Below, in pieces: positions 1 to 10,679 of a stretch of 64,000 bases of DNA (positions within the stretch are counted from its first letter, which is position 1; each line of letters opens with the position of its first letter). The position numbers and the translations under genes were made by a program. Source of the DNA: Chrysaora quinquecirrha (taxonomy: Eukaryota; Cnidaria; Scyphozoa; Semaeostomeae; Pelagiidae); assembly GCA_014526335.1 (NCBI GenBank), contig JACTAT010000032.1:2770217-2834216 (forward strand), written 5' to 3'. The notes beneath the pieces were generated by a model. It saw only the letters and a list, made by a program, of their open reading frames with translations. It had not been told where the DNA came from and made no database searches.

Positions 1-832
1 ATGAAAAATCAAGACTTTTGGCTGTCACATTGTCTTGCTCTGGAATTATTTATCTCTACGAAGGGATGATGGTTAGCGTTTTGAACATTTTATCTTATTT
101 TCAAACTGGTTTTTGAGATGTACAAGCCTTCAACCTGAGGGCCCAGTTATATGGGAGAAATTGTCCCACTTTGCCGAGATGGAACGTTTTGCCGAGATCT
201 CGTCTCTACTGTTATCTCTTTGTGTTTTTCAAGTTTTCATTACATGATAAAATTTCTTCCCGGAAAAGCGGGATCCCGTTTGCATGTAAACGGGACCTCG
301 GTTAGGCGGGATGGTTTTTCTTTATGTAAAAACAAAATTCATCCCGCCTAGCCGGGACAATTTTCACCCTCAGAGTTAAAAGCAAGTGTAATACAAGAAT
401 TATTTTAACACATTTTGATGATCGCGGAAAGACAGCGCGCCCGCCTAAAGGAAGCAGTTTAGATGGTCTTCGGCTATGCTGGAAGACCTTTTAAGGACAA
501 ATACGACTTTAATTTTCTCGAGTAAAGAGAAAAAACTTCCCGTCTAGCTGCGCCGCGACAAGTTTCATATAACACCGGGACAAAAACACCCTCATTATTT
601 TTAATCTTGTCTGTACGGTACAGCTTTTTACATATAACCAGCCCCTCAGGCCGAATTGATACCCAGATACGGATTGAAATTCACCGGCCAGTAAACCGAG
701 CTGAATCGGTTTTTGTTTTTATCGCCAATCAAGTATCCCATACAAAGTGTCCCACAAGCAGATTGGTTTCAAGTACTAGAAGGAGGACACTATCCAACAT
801 CTATAAACGTTTTTTATGGTATATTTCATGAA
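1..832. other. No gene seen; possible diverged TIR element at about 130-600
   Basis: No coding exon is recognisable here. Short G/C-rich motifs of the type cgggat/cccgcc recur in both orientations between 150 and 600. The stretch near 132-160 (TGAGGG followed by TTATATG) is loosely mirrored near 565-600 (CATATAAC followed by CCCTCA), which suggests an old terminal-inverted-repeat element of about 460 bp. The ends are too diverged to define a target duplication. Confidence 0.25.
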
Positions 833-839
833 TTGCAAA

Positions 840-1020
840 AGTGAAGGTTAAGGTGAAATGGTGTATTTAGCGCCAGTTGCTAGGATCTCAGTAGTAGGTT
901 AACTAATCGAGACCTCGACCCTGGCTGTGACGCTACTGTAGCAGGGACTCGAACCTCGACTTCGCTGATTTTCCGACATCACAAGCGAGCTGGATTAGGC
1001 CCAATGCCACAGCTCCTTCG
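840..1020 (-). mobile_element. tRNA-derived SINE-like repeat, family B, copy 1
   Basis: On the minus strand this has a pol III B-box-like motif (GGTTCGAGTCC, at about 947-959) followed by a body ending in repeated TTCACC-type hexamers. Relatives occur at 9935-10035 (partial), 49640-49850 (plus strand) and 59702-59905 (minus strand), sharing the core 'gagacctcgaccctggc'. The family is defined only from copies seen in this window. Confidence 0.65.
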
Positions 1021-1478
1021 CAATACGCAAAAAGATAGTTAATACTTAGAATTTTTTTTCCACAAGTGGCATCATACTATAGATGGGATAGGAATTGAAG
1101 TCTAGACTGCATGATCAGAGAGCTCAAAGAAATCGCTGAGTATCTCTCTATGAGACTTTCCTCCTGTGTTTGACTTAATTAATGTTTCTTCTTTGTTCAG
1201 CCTCCTTCAATACTATACATATTGATTCAGTATATATATTTGTCATGAATGGCAAACACTGGGATAGATTTTCCCACAAGTGACCCACCACAAAAGATGC
1301 GACTCGAACCTGGACTACATTACCACAGAGCCAAGGACAATTTCACTGAGATTTCAACGATGTTTCCACTAAGCTAAGGAGCTCAGTTTAAATCTTCGAG
1401 TAAGACTCCAGGTCATATAGCTGAAGGCTCTCCTCCCGTTTGATTTTTTGTGTTTCGGCTACTTTGAGCCGGCTTCAG

Positions 1479-1894
1479 CCCGGGCGGGGGGGTACTTCCA
1501 TTGTTCTTTATACTAGACGTGCCGCCCAAATGGGTAAGTTTTTCAGCGCCAATTTCCCTACATATGGGTTGATTTTTCGTAAAGAATCTCTACACATGGG
1601 TAGTAAAATATGTAAAATCTTAGACATGCATTGCTTTGAAAAGCCTGATAACAAGTGCGTTTTAGTTTTCAGCGCAATTGACTTTTCGACGCATTTAGAG
1701 TTGCCTCAGGCGTTAAATTGGGTTCAAACATTTGAGATATTGGTACAAATGGGTAAAAAATTTCGTTGTTCTTTCTATACATGGGTACCACAAGTAACAG
1801 AATTTATCGGTAGACATGGGTGAGTTTGGAAAAACTGGGCGGCACGTCTAGTCATTTGAACAATGAAGTAACCCCCCCCCCACCCCCCGGGGGT
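1479..1894. mobile_element. MITE with G/C-run termini and a 6-bp target duplication (copy 1)
   Basis: The ends are inverted: CCCGGGCGGGGGGGTACTTC on the left and GAAGTAACCCCCC...CCGGGGG on the right. The next inner blocks 'gacgtgccgccca' and 'gggcggcacgtc' are also inverted. The repeat CTTCAG occurs directly on both sides (1473-1478 and 1895-1900). The flanking tRNA-like units read through if one CTTCAG copy plus the element is removed, which supports a real insertion. Relatives lie at 58430-58758 and, more diverged, at about 38070-38360. Any open frame inside is incidental. Confidence 0.75.
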
Positions 1895-2509
1895 CTTCAG
1901 TCCATTTATATTCAGTCGATATATATTTATATATATTTGTACACATTTTCCAGGAATTAAAAACACTAGGATAGATTTTTCCAGAAGTGGCATACCACAA
2001 TAGATGGGATTTAAACCTGAGCTGTCAGTCAGAGTGCCGAAGACGTTTCAACTGGCTACATCTGGCAATCATCTACAACTGGCCCGAGATTCTCTTTACG
2101 TTTTTGTCGGTTTCCGTTATGTTGGGCCCCCTTCAATGCCATACATATTAATATATATTTGACGTGAATGACGAACACTAGGATTTGTCACTGGCTGGCA
2201 AACAATCGGCACGAAAAGTGGCATGCAAAAAATAGATGAGATTGGAGCCGGGACTTCATGGTCAGAGAGCCAATGACGTTTCCACTGAGCTATAGAGCTC
2301 AATGAAATCGTCGAGTTACTCTCTGAGTCATACAGCTCAAGGCTTTTCTGTCGTATGGCTCTGTTTTTCGGCTATTTTTGGCCTTCTTAAACACCATACA
2401 TATTTATATACATTTTTCATGAATTGCAAACACTAGCGTAGATTTTTGCACATGTGGCATACCACAATAGACGGGATTGGAGCAGGGACTGCTTGATGAG
2501 AGAGCCAAC

Positions 2510-2815
2510 ATAGCGAGCCGGTAAAACCGAAATGCAATTACAAAGGATCTTTCGAAGATTTAACATGTGAAGAATGTGGGACGACTGAACATTTGATGGA
2601 ATGCTCTGAATATAGGAAAAAATTTTGGTTCACGGGAAAATTTTCGGATGTGCGAGGCGTAAAAAACAAGAATGCTTTGCTTGAAGCAGCAAGATACACA
2701 AGAGAAATAGAGGAATATAAACATAAAACAGAAAAATGGATATAAAAAGAAGAAAAAAGTTCACAAAGAAAAAAGAACTAATAAACAAACAAAAAAGAAA
2801 GTAAAAAAAAAGACG
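2510..2815 (+). mobile_element. 5'-truncated non-LTR retrotransposon (LINE), 3' end only
   Basis: From about 2530 a plus-strand frame encodes a CCHC knuckle (CEECGTTEHLMEC) followed by a basic tail that ends at a stop near 2745. This arrangement is typical of the C-terminus of LINE ORF2 proteins. An A-rich tail (about 2740-2815) follows. The fragment sits inside a tRNA-like unit, whose sequence stops at 'gagagcca' near 2509 and resumes near 2905 with 'gtttccactgagctg'. The clade cannot be assigned from this short piece. Confidence 0.6.
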
Positions 2816-3113
2816 TTGTGTTTGAGCTTTGAACAGAGCTACGCATGCTCTTGCTCTTGGAGAACTGTTCTAAAGAGAGCTCTATGTAAAATCACTAAAA
2901 TCACTAACAAAGTTTCCACTGAGCTGAAGAGCTCAATAAAATTTTCTAGTAACTCATTTTCTTTACGAATATATAAAATGTGTATGGTACTGGAAGAAGT
3001 TACGAAATTTTTCCTGGTAAAAAATCCATCTTTAGCTGCACCCACCGCTTATTTATGAGGTTGGCACTATCTTCAGAAGCATCTTTGTGTTTATAAATTT
3101 TATCAATTTTTAG

Positions 3114-5059
3114 GCCATGTTTGGAGGCTATGTCTACACATACGCTGTTAAAGGTGACGTTGCCATGTCTTCAGATGATGGCGCGTATTTGACGTCATTT
3201 TATTGGGTAAGAAATTTAAAATGGTAGCGACATACTCTATCTGCAATACACCTTTTCAACCAAGGAATTTCAACGTCAGATTCACATTCAGCACCTTCGT
3301 TTAGTGTTTTGGCAAATTTGTACGCTTCTAGTTCTTACGATGTTCATTTTATAGCGATTAAAAATTTGAAAAGTTATAAAGGATTTGACCGTGAAAAATG
3401 ACAGAGGGTGTAATATTTCACCCCGAGTGATTTTTCACGTTCAAATCCTTTATAGATTCTCAAACTTTTCGTCGCTATAAAATCAACGTCGTAAGGATTA
3501 GAAGCGTAAAAATTTGCGTCATCACTAAAATGAATGTGCTCAATCTGAATCTGGGGTCAAAATTGTCGTACGAGCAAATTTTCGTAAATTCTGAAAACGA
3601 GGCTCTTAGTTGAAAAGTTGCATAGATTTACACCCCGTTTACACGAGAATAACTGGATCAGCTCTGATGTGAGCCAGAGCCAGTTTTGGCTCGAAAACAC
3701 CTTCCGTTTGCATGGGATCTCTTGGATCCGTATCAGTCCTGGATCGGTTCAGAAGTAAAGTCAGCTCTCTGGCTCTGTTCGGATCCGATTTAAACGCCCT
3801 GGATCGGATCCAAACTGGCACGGATACGAAACGTGACTAAAAGTGAATTAATAAAGCCTACAAGAACACATTATTTTTTGAAATGAAATTGAATTTTCTG
3901 CTTTACCCCCCCAAGATGCTGCTCTGATAAAAAGAGGAAATTTTAAGCAGTTTTGTAGCAAGTGTGGTAGCGCCTGCGTCAACTAAAAACAATACTATTT
4001 GTTACTATTTGCTGTAATTTTGCCATTGTTTTTACCGCTTTGTTCCTAGACCTATAAATTGCTAGTAATTTGTAAATCTTTTAACTGATGGTGATCACAG
4101 GATGATCGAAACATGTTTTAAAACTAAAGACAAAAAAATTTCGTTTTTTCTGTCTTCTTTCAAGTCTCTATAGTATGTTTTTCGATTGTATCTTTTTTCG
4201 ATTTTTCAACAGGGATTTTTCTCTCTGGGGAGATTCATATGCATCCCTATTGCATTTTTTGTGGCTTCAAAGACAATGTTATCCGGAAACGTGGTAAGGT
4301 CAAATACCTAATACATATACCTTTTTAGAATCGGTCTCAATTTTCACGATTTTGGTATAAGGACGGTATCAGTTTTCAGATTTTGGTGTTTTGGTGAACT
4401 GAATGGTGTGCATTTTCACGATTTTGGTAAAGGAACGGTCTCCATTTTCGTAAAATTTTTATAAGGTCGGATATGTTTTTGATGCTTGGGCGGCACGTCC
4501 TTTCCAAAATTTGATCAAGTGCCCCCCCGGGATTGCAATAACAAATGGTGTTACAGTTAGTCCAAACAAAGACTGAACCAGACAAACGTCCCTGGAACTA
4601 TATTAAACCCGAGAGTAGTAATTTTTGAGTGACCACTCTGTGCTTAAATCATATTTTGGCAAAAATGTTTGTGATTTACTAAACATTGACGGGGCTAAAT
4701 ATCTTCCTTTTTCTTGCAGATTGGTTGTTTCGTATCCGCGTTTGTGTTTGTAGCCGGACATGCCAATTACTATGCAGTATGGATAGGCTCTTGTGGCCTC
4801 GGTTTCTTTTTAAGCAGCACCGGACCAACTATCATCTCACTTGGTGAACAGTACGTTGATCTAACCGGTAAATGAATTCAACTACTACTTGTCATTGAAC
4901 TTGTAATTGCTATAATGCTGATACTATGACAGTCAGTCAGTTAGTCAGTCAGCCAGTCAGTCAGTCAGTCAGTCAGTCAGTCAGTCAGTCAGTCAATCAG
5001 TCAGTCAGTCAGTCTCAGTCAGTCAGTCAGTCCGTCAGTCAGTCAGTCAGTCAGCCAGA

Positions 5060-5120
<61 letters not shown>

Positions 5121-5141
5121 AGTCAGCCAGTCAGTCAGTCG

Positions 5142-5196
<55 letters not shown>

Positions 5197-7942
5197 AGTC
5201 AGTCAGTCAGTCAGTCAGTCAGTCAGTCAGTCAGTCAGTCATTCAGTCATTCAGTCATTCAGTCAGTCAGTCAGTCAGTCAGTCAGTCAGTCAGTCAGTC
5301 AGTCAGCCAGTCAGTCAGTCAGTCAGTCAGTCTAAGCTCTATAAGGAGCGTTCAAAGATTACGATTTTATTAGAAATCTGACCATATGATTTTTTCTCAG
5401 CTCACAGCACGAGTACTCTTGTCGTAATGGCAGCGCTTGGCGAGCTAACAATGCCGGTTATTGTAGGACAGGTAATACATTTGTTATTCTGCATTTTATT
5501 CAGAAGGAATTGAAAAAGGGAAAAAGTAACAGAAAAAGTCCTCAATTTTCGTTCTTTGTTTTCAATTTTTGTTCTTTTGCTGTCAAATTTTGTTCTTTGT
5601 TTTAAATTTTCTTTCTTTTGCGTCAATTTTCGTTCTTTGCCTCCACTTTTCATTCTTTGTTAACTGTTTTCATTTTTGTATTCATTTTTGTTCTTTGTCT
5701 TCAATTTTTGTTCTTTGTCTTCAATTTTTGGTCTTTGTCTTCACTTTTCGTTCTTTGCCTTCAATTTTCGGTCTTTGTTTTCAATTTTCGTTCCGTGCCC
5801 TCAACCAGCGAAAGTGGCGGACTTCTATCAACCCCGATTTCTGTAGCATGCTGCCGGTCGGTGTTTGGCCAATCTTGTTTTGTCCCGAAACTTTTATCAT
5901 GACTTTTTCGGCTAGGCTTCTTTTTCTAACTTTTCTGCTAGCTTTTAGGCCTACTTTGCATGCCCCATCCAGGAATGGGATTTCTAGTTTTCACCTCATG
6001 CAATGTGTGTGCAGTACGGTGGGGGGATGTGCGGTACGGTGGCGGATATTCAGTACTGTGATAACATCATATTTTACCCCAACCGTACTGAGAATCATCA
6101 CCGTATTCCAAGATATCCCCCACCGTACTGCACATCCGCCACCGAACTCAAAGATGCCTCCCTACCGTACTGAATATCCGCCATGGGAATCATGATGTGA
6201 CCCAACCGTACTGCACATCCGCCACCGTACTCCAAGATGCCTCCCCATCGTACTGAACATCCGCCATGGGAATCATGATGTGACCCAAACGTACTGCACA
6301 TCCGCCACCGTACTGCACATCCCCCATGTAATGCACACAAATGACATGGGGTTGTTTTGTTTCACATCTTTTCAGAAGGGTAGGATGCCAATTTTCACCC
6401 ATAGACTAATGATTTAAAGCATATTTTATAGACCCCAGCTCAAAGACATTTGTCGGGTTATAGCATTACTTCTTTCAACGCTCGTTGATGCGTAGGCATT
6501 TAACTTACAAAACAGTTTATGTCCACTTCACTTTCTTTCTGTCAAAGAAGTGATGCCTTATCTACTTTGCTTTTCTTTCTTGTTTTTCTATTTGCTACAT
6601 TTTACGAAAGATTTGAAATGAAGAGCTTTTTTCGTTTATATTTGTAGCTGTTTGAAAGATTTGGAGCCGGTGTTGTTCCAGCTACAGTGTTCTTGATTTG
6701 TCTCATGGGATTCGTCATCTATTGTTTCCTTTTGACGTTGGACAATGACGTTGCCTATGAACACGGTAAGCGAAATAGAAAAAGTTGGCCCTTGTTTGTT
6801 GTACTCGTTGTTTCGTTGCACTTGTTGGCCCTTGTGACGTGCATAAAACATTGCTTGTCCATCACTTATAAGATGAAGAATTTGTCTAACTGACTAACTT
6901 ACTGACTGACTGACTGACTGACTGACTGACTGACTGACTGGCTGACTGACTGACTGACTGACTGACTGACTGACTGACTGACTGACTGACTGACTGACTG
7001 ACTGACTGACTGACTGACTGACTGACTGACTGACTGACTGACTGACTGACTGACTGACTGACTGACTGACTGACTGACTGACTGACTGACTGACTGACTG
7101 ACTGACTGACTGACTGACTGACTGACTGACTGACTGACTGACTGACTGACTGACTGACTGACTGACTGACTGACTGACTGACTGACTGACTGACTGACTG
7201 ACTGACTGACTGACTGACTGACTGACTGACTGACTGACTGACTGACTGACTGACTGAATGTCTGACTGGTGGTATTACTGAAGTTTAAAAATGCGAAATG
7301 AAAATATATTAATGTTATGCAAATGATATAAGTTAATGCTCATGCAAAATATTTAAACAATATTTGGAATACTGTAGGTTCTTTCATAAAGCAAGGCTTT
7401 CCATCTGAAACCATACGTTACAATTACTGTTTTAAATCTGAGCAAAACAAATGGTGAAATTATAAGATTTAAAATTGTTTGGTCATCTCCCAATTTATTA
7501 ACTAAATGTACGAATATTGGACAAATAACCACCCCTCTTTGTTGTTATGCCTCCGCATTTAAGAAGGCAGCCAACTCTGCCCCAGATCTGTTTCTTTTGC
7601 GAGAAATTCCTTGAGTTCAGCTTTTAAAAGAATTAAGATTTCATCAAATGTTTGCATTTGTTTTCAGCAAGTAGCGTTTGGCAAATGATCCTTCAGAGTT
7701 TCTTATGTTGTAAGAGCAATCGATATCGAGGCTATCAAAGCATGGAGAGCAGTTCAGAATGCATGTCGAGCAATGAATCTCTAGCAGTTTCGGAAGATAA
7801 TGAAATACCTAAACCTGATGTGGTAACCGATGTGGTTCAGCCAGAGAAACCAAGAACGGTAAAAGAGAATAGAAGAACATCGGACATAGAATCGACGTCA
7901 TTTTCACTTAGTGACAGTGCTACAGTTGTTAATACAGAGTAA
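3114..7942 (+). CDS. MFSD4-type major-facilitator transporter (sodium-dependent glucose transporter-like), C-terminal part, six exons
   Basis: Exons: 3114-3206, 4213-4293, 4720-4867, 5401-5471, 6648-6765 and 7668-7942 (stop at 7940-7942). All have AG/GT borders and phases that fit, giving 261 residues with the 5' part missing. The first exon has GGYVYTYAVKG, the second SLGRFICIP; both resemble the MFSD4A/MFSD4B family at the start of its second half-domain. Hydrophobic segments follow (IGCFVSAFVFVAG, VPATVFLICLMGFVIYCFLL), then a Ser/Glu-rich cytoplasmic tail of about 85 residues. Family members are 12-helix plasma-membrane transporters; glucose transport is inferred from vertebrate MFSD4B, and the substrate here is unknown. 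No upstream exons were found in 1-3113, so they should lie before the window. Introns carry a foldback element and two long tetranucleotide arrays. A member of another MFS subfamily is the alternative. Confidence 0.8.
3245..3632. mobile_element. Foldback (long inverted repeat) element, family F, copy 1
   Basis: The left arm (about 3255-3405) and right arm (about 3430-3630) are inverted copies. For example 'aaggatttgaccgtgaaaaa' near 3380 faces 'tttttcacgttcaaatcctt' near 3431, and 'cgcttctagttcttacga' near 3327 faces 'tcgtaaggattagaagcg' near 3489. The loop is short. It lies in the intron between the first two transporter exons. Similar elements lie at 8995-9335 and 44590-44790. Confidence 0.7.
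4930..5332. repeat. (AGTC)n tetranucleotide array
   Basis: About 400 bp of AGTC repeats with scattered CCAG, CCGT and CATT variants. It nearly fills the intron between exons 4720-4867 and 5401-5471. The array at 6893-7265 is the reverse complement of the same unit. Confidence 0.97.
5530..5800. repeat. Pyrimidine-rich minisatellite, unit about 20 bp
   Basis: Variants of 'tcaatttttgttctttgtct' repeat head to tail about a dozen times in the intron between exons 5401-5471 and 6648-6765. Long open frames across it are products of the repetition, not genes. Confidence 0.9.
5995..6340. repeat. Minisatellite with inverted copies (cgtactgcacatccgcc type)
   Basis: The motif 'gtacggtggcgga' and its complement 'tccgccaccgtac' occur many times. 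The left part (about 6010-6060) reads one way and the rest the other, so the region can fold back. Two adjoining units of about 81 bp (from about 6170 and 6251) are nearly identical. It is intronic in the transporter gene. Confidence 0.8.
6893..7265. repeat. (GACT)n tetranucleotide array
   Basis: About 365 bp of very regular ACTG/GACT units lie in the intron between exons 6648-6765 and 7668-7942. It is the reverse complement of the (AGTC)n array in the intron two introns upstream. Confidence 0.98.
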
Positions 7943-8528
7943 ATTAGTTAATACCTAAGTCATATTGTTTTACGCAAAGGTAATAGGTTGCTTTGGGATC
8001 AGAACATTGCTAGAATTTGGTGGGTATGTGAAGCATGTCAAGGCTTCAGTTTGTGTAGATGAGGTACTTAGCCTTTACCCAAGGCGCGGCTTTCGTGAAC
8101 TGTGGCGGCTTGTTTGTTTTCTTGTACGTCCCAAGACATTATGAAATTGCGTCACTACATGTGTCAAAACTGTCGCCGCTACCGTAAAAACTGAAAGTCG
8201 CATATCTAGCCAGGATTAGATTTTCGATGCATTGTATACATTTCGCATGTTTCAGTGTTCCTTGGAACCCCTAAACGTAAAACGACCCTCAAAATTAACT
8301 TTGTTGACATGAAGTTTTCATCAATTTCAAAGCGCTTTGAGATTCATTTCGCCCTAATCCATGTGAACATAAGGCTGGATTGACACTGCACAATCTTTTG
8401 AAAGCGCTGAAAATGCTTTCACCAGCGTGCAACAAAGTTTCATACAAATCCCTCCGCGCGTTCAGACTGCACACTGTTTCCGAGCTTGTTCATGCGAGAA
8501 AGCTATTTCTTCGTTAGATAGCAGCAGA
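7943..8528. other. 3' flank of the transporter gene, nothing else recognised
   Basis: This is presumably 3' UTR followed by intergenic DNA. I see no clear AATAAA close behind the stop codon and no repeat shared with the rest of the window. Confidence 0.4.
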
Positions 8529-8700
8529 ATGAGTTACATACAAGCGCTTGCCTGCAAGATGTGTTTCGAGCCTTTGATACTAGTTGTGGAAAAACATCTC
8601 GCTTTATGGGATCCTCAAGACCCCAGACATTGTAACAGTGAATTTATTTGCAAATTTTGGACTGAAATGACAGAACTTGCAATATTAAAAGGTACTTTTG
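8529..8700 (+). CDS. Possible exon with a MADF/Myb-SANT-like segment (fragment)
   Basis: A plus-strand frame from an ATG at 8529 contains LVVEKHLALWDPQDPRH, followed by a WTEM segment. This spacing (acidic/hydrophobic helix, ALW, then W) resembles the start of MADF DNA-binding domains, found in transcription factors and in accessory proteins of PIF/Harbinger transposons. A plausible donor (AAAAG|GTACTT) lies near 8692. I found no partner exon with the second half of the domain, so this could be a gene fragment, a transposon remnant or chance. Confidence 0.3.
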
Positions 8701-8994
8701 TCGAATTTTCAATTTTTGCATCGTTACGTAGGCCTAATATTTCCCTCTGTCGAGTTCATGCTGAATTGTCAAACAAGTGACTTTCTAAAAAACATGCTTA
8801 TCCCACCCAGTTAATTAGTTTAAATTTTTTGTCATTGTATTTCTCCTAGAACGCTATTATAATAGGCTGAAAATTCATTTCGTATTTCAATACTATAATT
8901 TAAGTAGCGTGGTACCACGAAGGGGGGGGGGGGGTAGTCACCCCATCCCACTCCCTAATCATGGCCATGATAAGTTTATGAAAGACTTATATAG

Positions 8995-9335
8995 GATATA
9001 CGACACTAAGGACCTTTAAAAAATTGAAAATAAAGTCATAGAGAAATTTCGACTTCAGATTCGAACTCAGCACCTTCTTTTTATTGTCGAGGCACATTTC
9101 TACGCTTCTAGTCCTTCTACACGCTCAGTCATTTTTCACGGTCAAATCCCGCATAACTTTTAAAAATTTTAATCGCATAAAATTAACATCGTAAGGACTA
9201 GAAGTGCAAAACTTTGCCTCAGAACTAAAACAAAGGTGCTGAATTCGAATCTGAAATCGAAATTTTTCTGTGAGGCAAGTTTCAATTTTGTTGAAAACGA
9301 GGCCCTTGGTTGAGAAGGTGTATTGGAAGCACAGG
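8995..9335. mobile_element. Foldback element, family F, copy 2
   Basis: It shares with copy 1 the same series of blocks: 'acttcagattcgaactcagc', 'ctacgcttctagtcctt', 'tttttcacggtcaaatcc', then their inverted counterparts ('gtaaggactagaag', 'gctgaattcgaatctgaa'). The arms meet near 9140-9170. It is intergenic. Confidence 0.65.
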
Positions 9336-9339
9336 GAGG

Positions 9340-9740
9340 GTTCTTGGCTAAATTTCGGGTAGGGATCTGCCGCCGGCATATTCAAAACGGTTCCGTTGGC
9401 TAGACTAATTTTTACGAGAAAATGGTACCCCCGGCTAGACCAATTTCTACCAAAATGATACCCTTGGCTAGACAAAATCGAAACTGCTGGTCTTAAATCG
9501 GAAAATTCAAAGGTTGATTTATTCCTTTTACCAGTTTCTTTTAAAAATGTTTACGATGAAGTTTCAACTTTCCAAGGCTACTAAAGACGAAAACATGGCC
9601 GCCAATTGCCAAATTTGATACCCTTTGCTAGACCGAAATTGCCAAAAAGTATACCCTTGGCTAGACTAGAAGTCCGAAAAAGTATACCCCAAGCGCGGCA
9701 CATCCCCAGGTACCTTTACTATGAAAGACCCCCCCCCCTG
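9340..9740. repeat. Degenerate 'ggctagac' repeat region between poly-C/G runs
   Basis: The phrase 'acccttggctagac' recurs with variation about six times between 9390 and 9690. The region ends at a C-run at 9728-9739, and a G-run lies upstream at 8923-8934. It may be the inner part of a G/C-run-ended element related to the one at 1479-1894, but the ends are not matched well enough to call. Confidence 0.35.
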
Positions 9741-9934
9741 TGATTGGAAGCAGGTGTAGCAAATCATCTTTTAATTGACAACATTTTGTAAACATTTAGG
9801 AATGAAATATGTCAGGCTTGGTTTCTTTCGGCAAGAAACAGCTGTTATTGATGTTTCATTTGAATTTTTATGTCATTGTCACCAGATTTTGTCACTTTTC
9901 ACACGATCACTGCAGGTGGCGAAGGTGGAATTGT

Positions 9935-10035
9935 GGGTAGAATTAGTTAACCTTCTACTGAGATCCTAGCGCCAGTCGCTTAAATATCAGTAGTAGGCTA
10001 ACTAATTTAGACCTCGACCCTGGCTGTGACGCAGG
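9935..10035. mobile_element. SINE family B fragments in head-to-head arrangement
   Basis: A short plus-oriented piece ('gttaaccttctactgagatcctagcgcc') is followed at once by a minus-oriented piece ('cagtagtaggctaact...gacctcgaccctggctgtgacgc'), giving a small palindrome. Both match the family B copies at 840-1020 and 49640-49850. Confidence 0.5.
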
Positions 10036-10555
10036 GGCTGGGATCAGTTTGGGGCTGGGATCAGTTTGGGTTTTGAAGGTTGTTAATCTATATCGCAAAA
10101 TATTTGAATTTTTTGTTTGAATCATGTAGAATCTACAGTGAATTATTGCTCCTAAAGATTTTTCCTGAAAATTTGGTTCTGCAGTTCTGCTGACCAAGCA
10201 CAAAATCTGTGCCTTCGCATCCTGGCAGATCATCATTGAATAAATGGCTGAAGTGATCGTTGGAAACATAGCTGAAATAGGCATAATTGCAGACAAGATT
10301 TTAAGAGAAGCTAGGTACCATGTCAAGCGATAAGTTAATAGGAGCGCCCAGACAAAATAGGATTAAAGAAGTCAGAGGTTTCTGCTTACACGCTTTTTTT
10401 AAATAAATAACCACTTTATTAGGAACCCAAGTGTATAAGGACGAAAAATGTTAACACCTTATACTAAACTACAAAATAAAACCGCTAAGGAATTTTCCAA
10501 CTTTGAATGTTTATATTTACTGCAAATAAATCGGAAGGAGGCCGATTCCATTCAT

Positions 10556-10671
10556 ATGATAAGATATCTTGATATGATATGATATTCATATGATATTCAT
10601 ATGATATTCATATGATATTCATATGATATTCATATGATATTCATATGATATTCATAAGATATTCATATGAT
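10556..10671. repeat. 11-bp tandem repeat (gatattcatat)n
   Basis: About nine near-perfect copies of an AT-rich 11-mer lie directly before the 22-bp minisatellite. There is no associated gene. Confidence 0.95.
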
Positions 10672-10679
10672 TTCTTGGC

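Larger units (their letters stand above)
1045..2990 (-). repeat. Head-to-tail array of tRNA-like (SINE family A) units, interrupted twice
   Basis: About five diverged units of roughly 260 bp follow one another (about 1045-1205, 1206-1472, 1895-2118, 2119-2385 and 2386-2510 plus 2895-2990). Read on the minus strand each has an A-box-like TAGCTCAGTGG, a B-box-like GGTTCGAGTC or decayed version, then a body with 'aatctatcctagtg' and an AT-rich (TATA)n junction. A MITE sits between units two and three. A LINE fragment splits the last unit. Further copies lie at about 56240-56395 and 56690-56880. The units look tRNA-derived, but none folds as an obvious functional tRNA by eye. Confidence 0.6.

Noticed and set aside
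1440..1823. Open frame of 127 residues at 1.4-1.8 kb, and a similar one at 58.2-58.6 kb
   Set aside because: Both lie within copies of the same MITE and have no domain; the similarity between them reflects the repeat.
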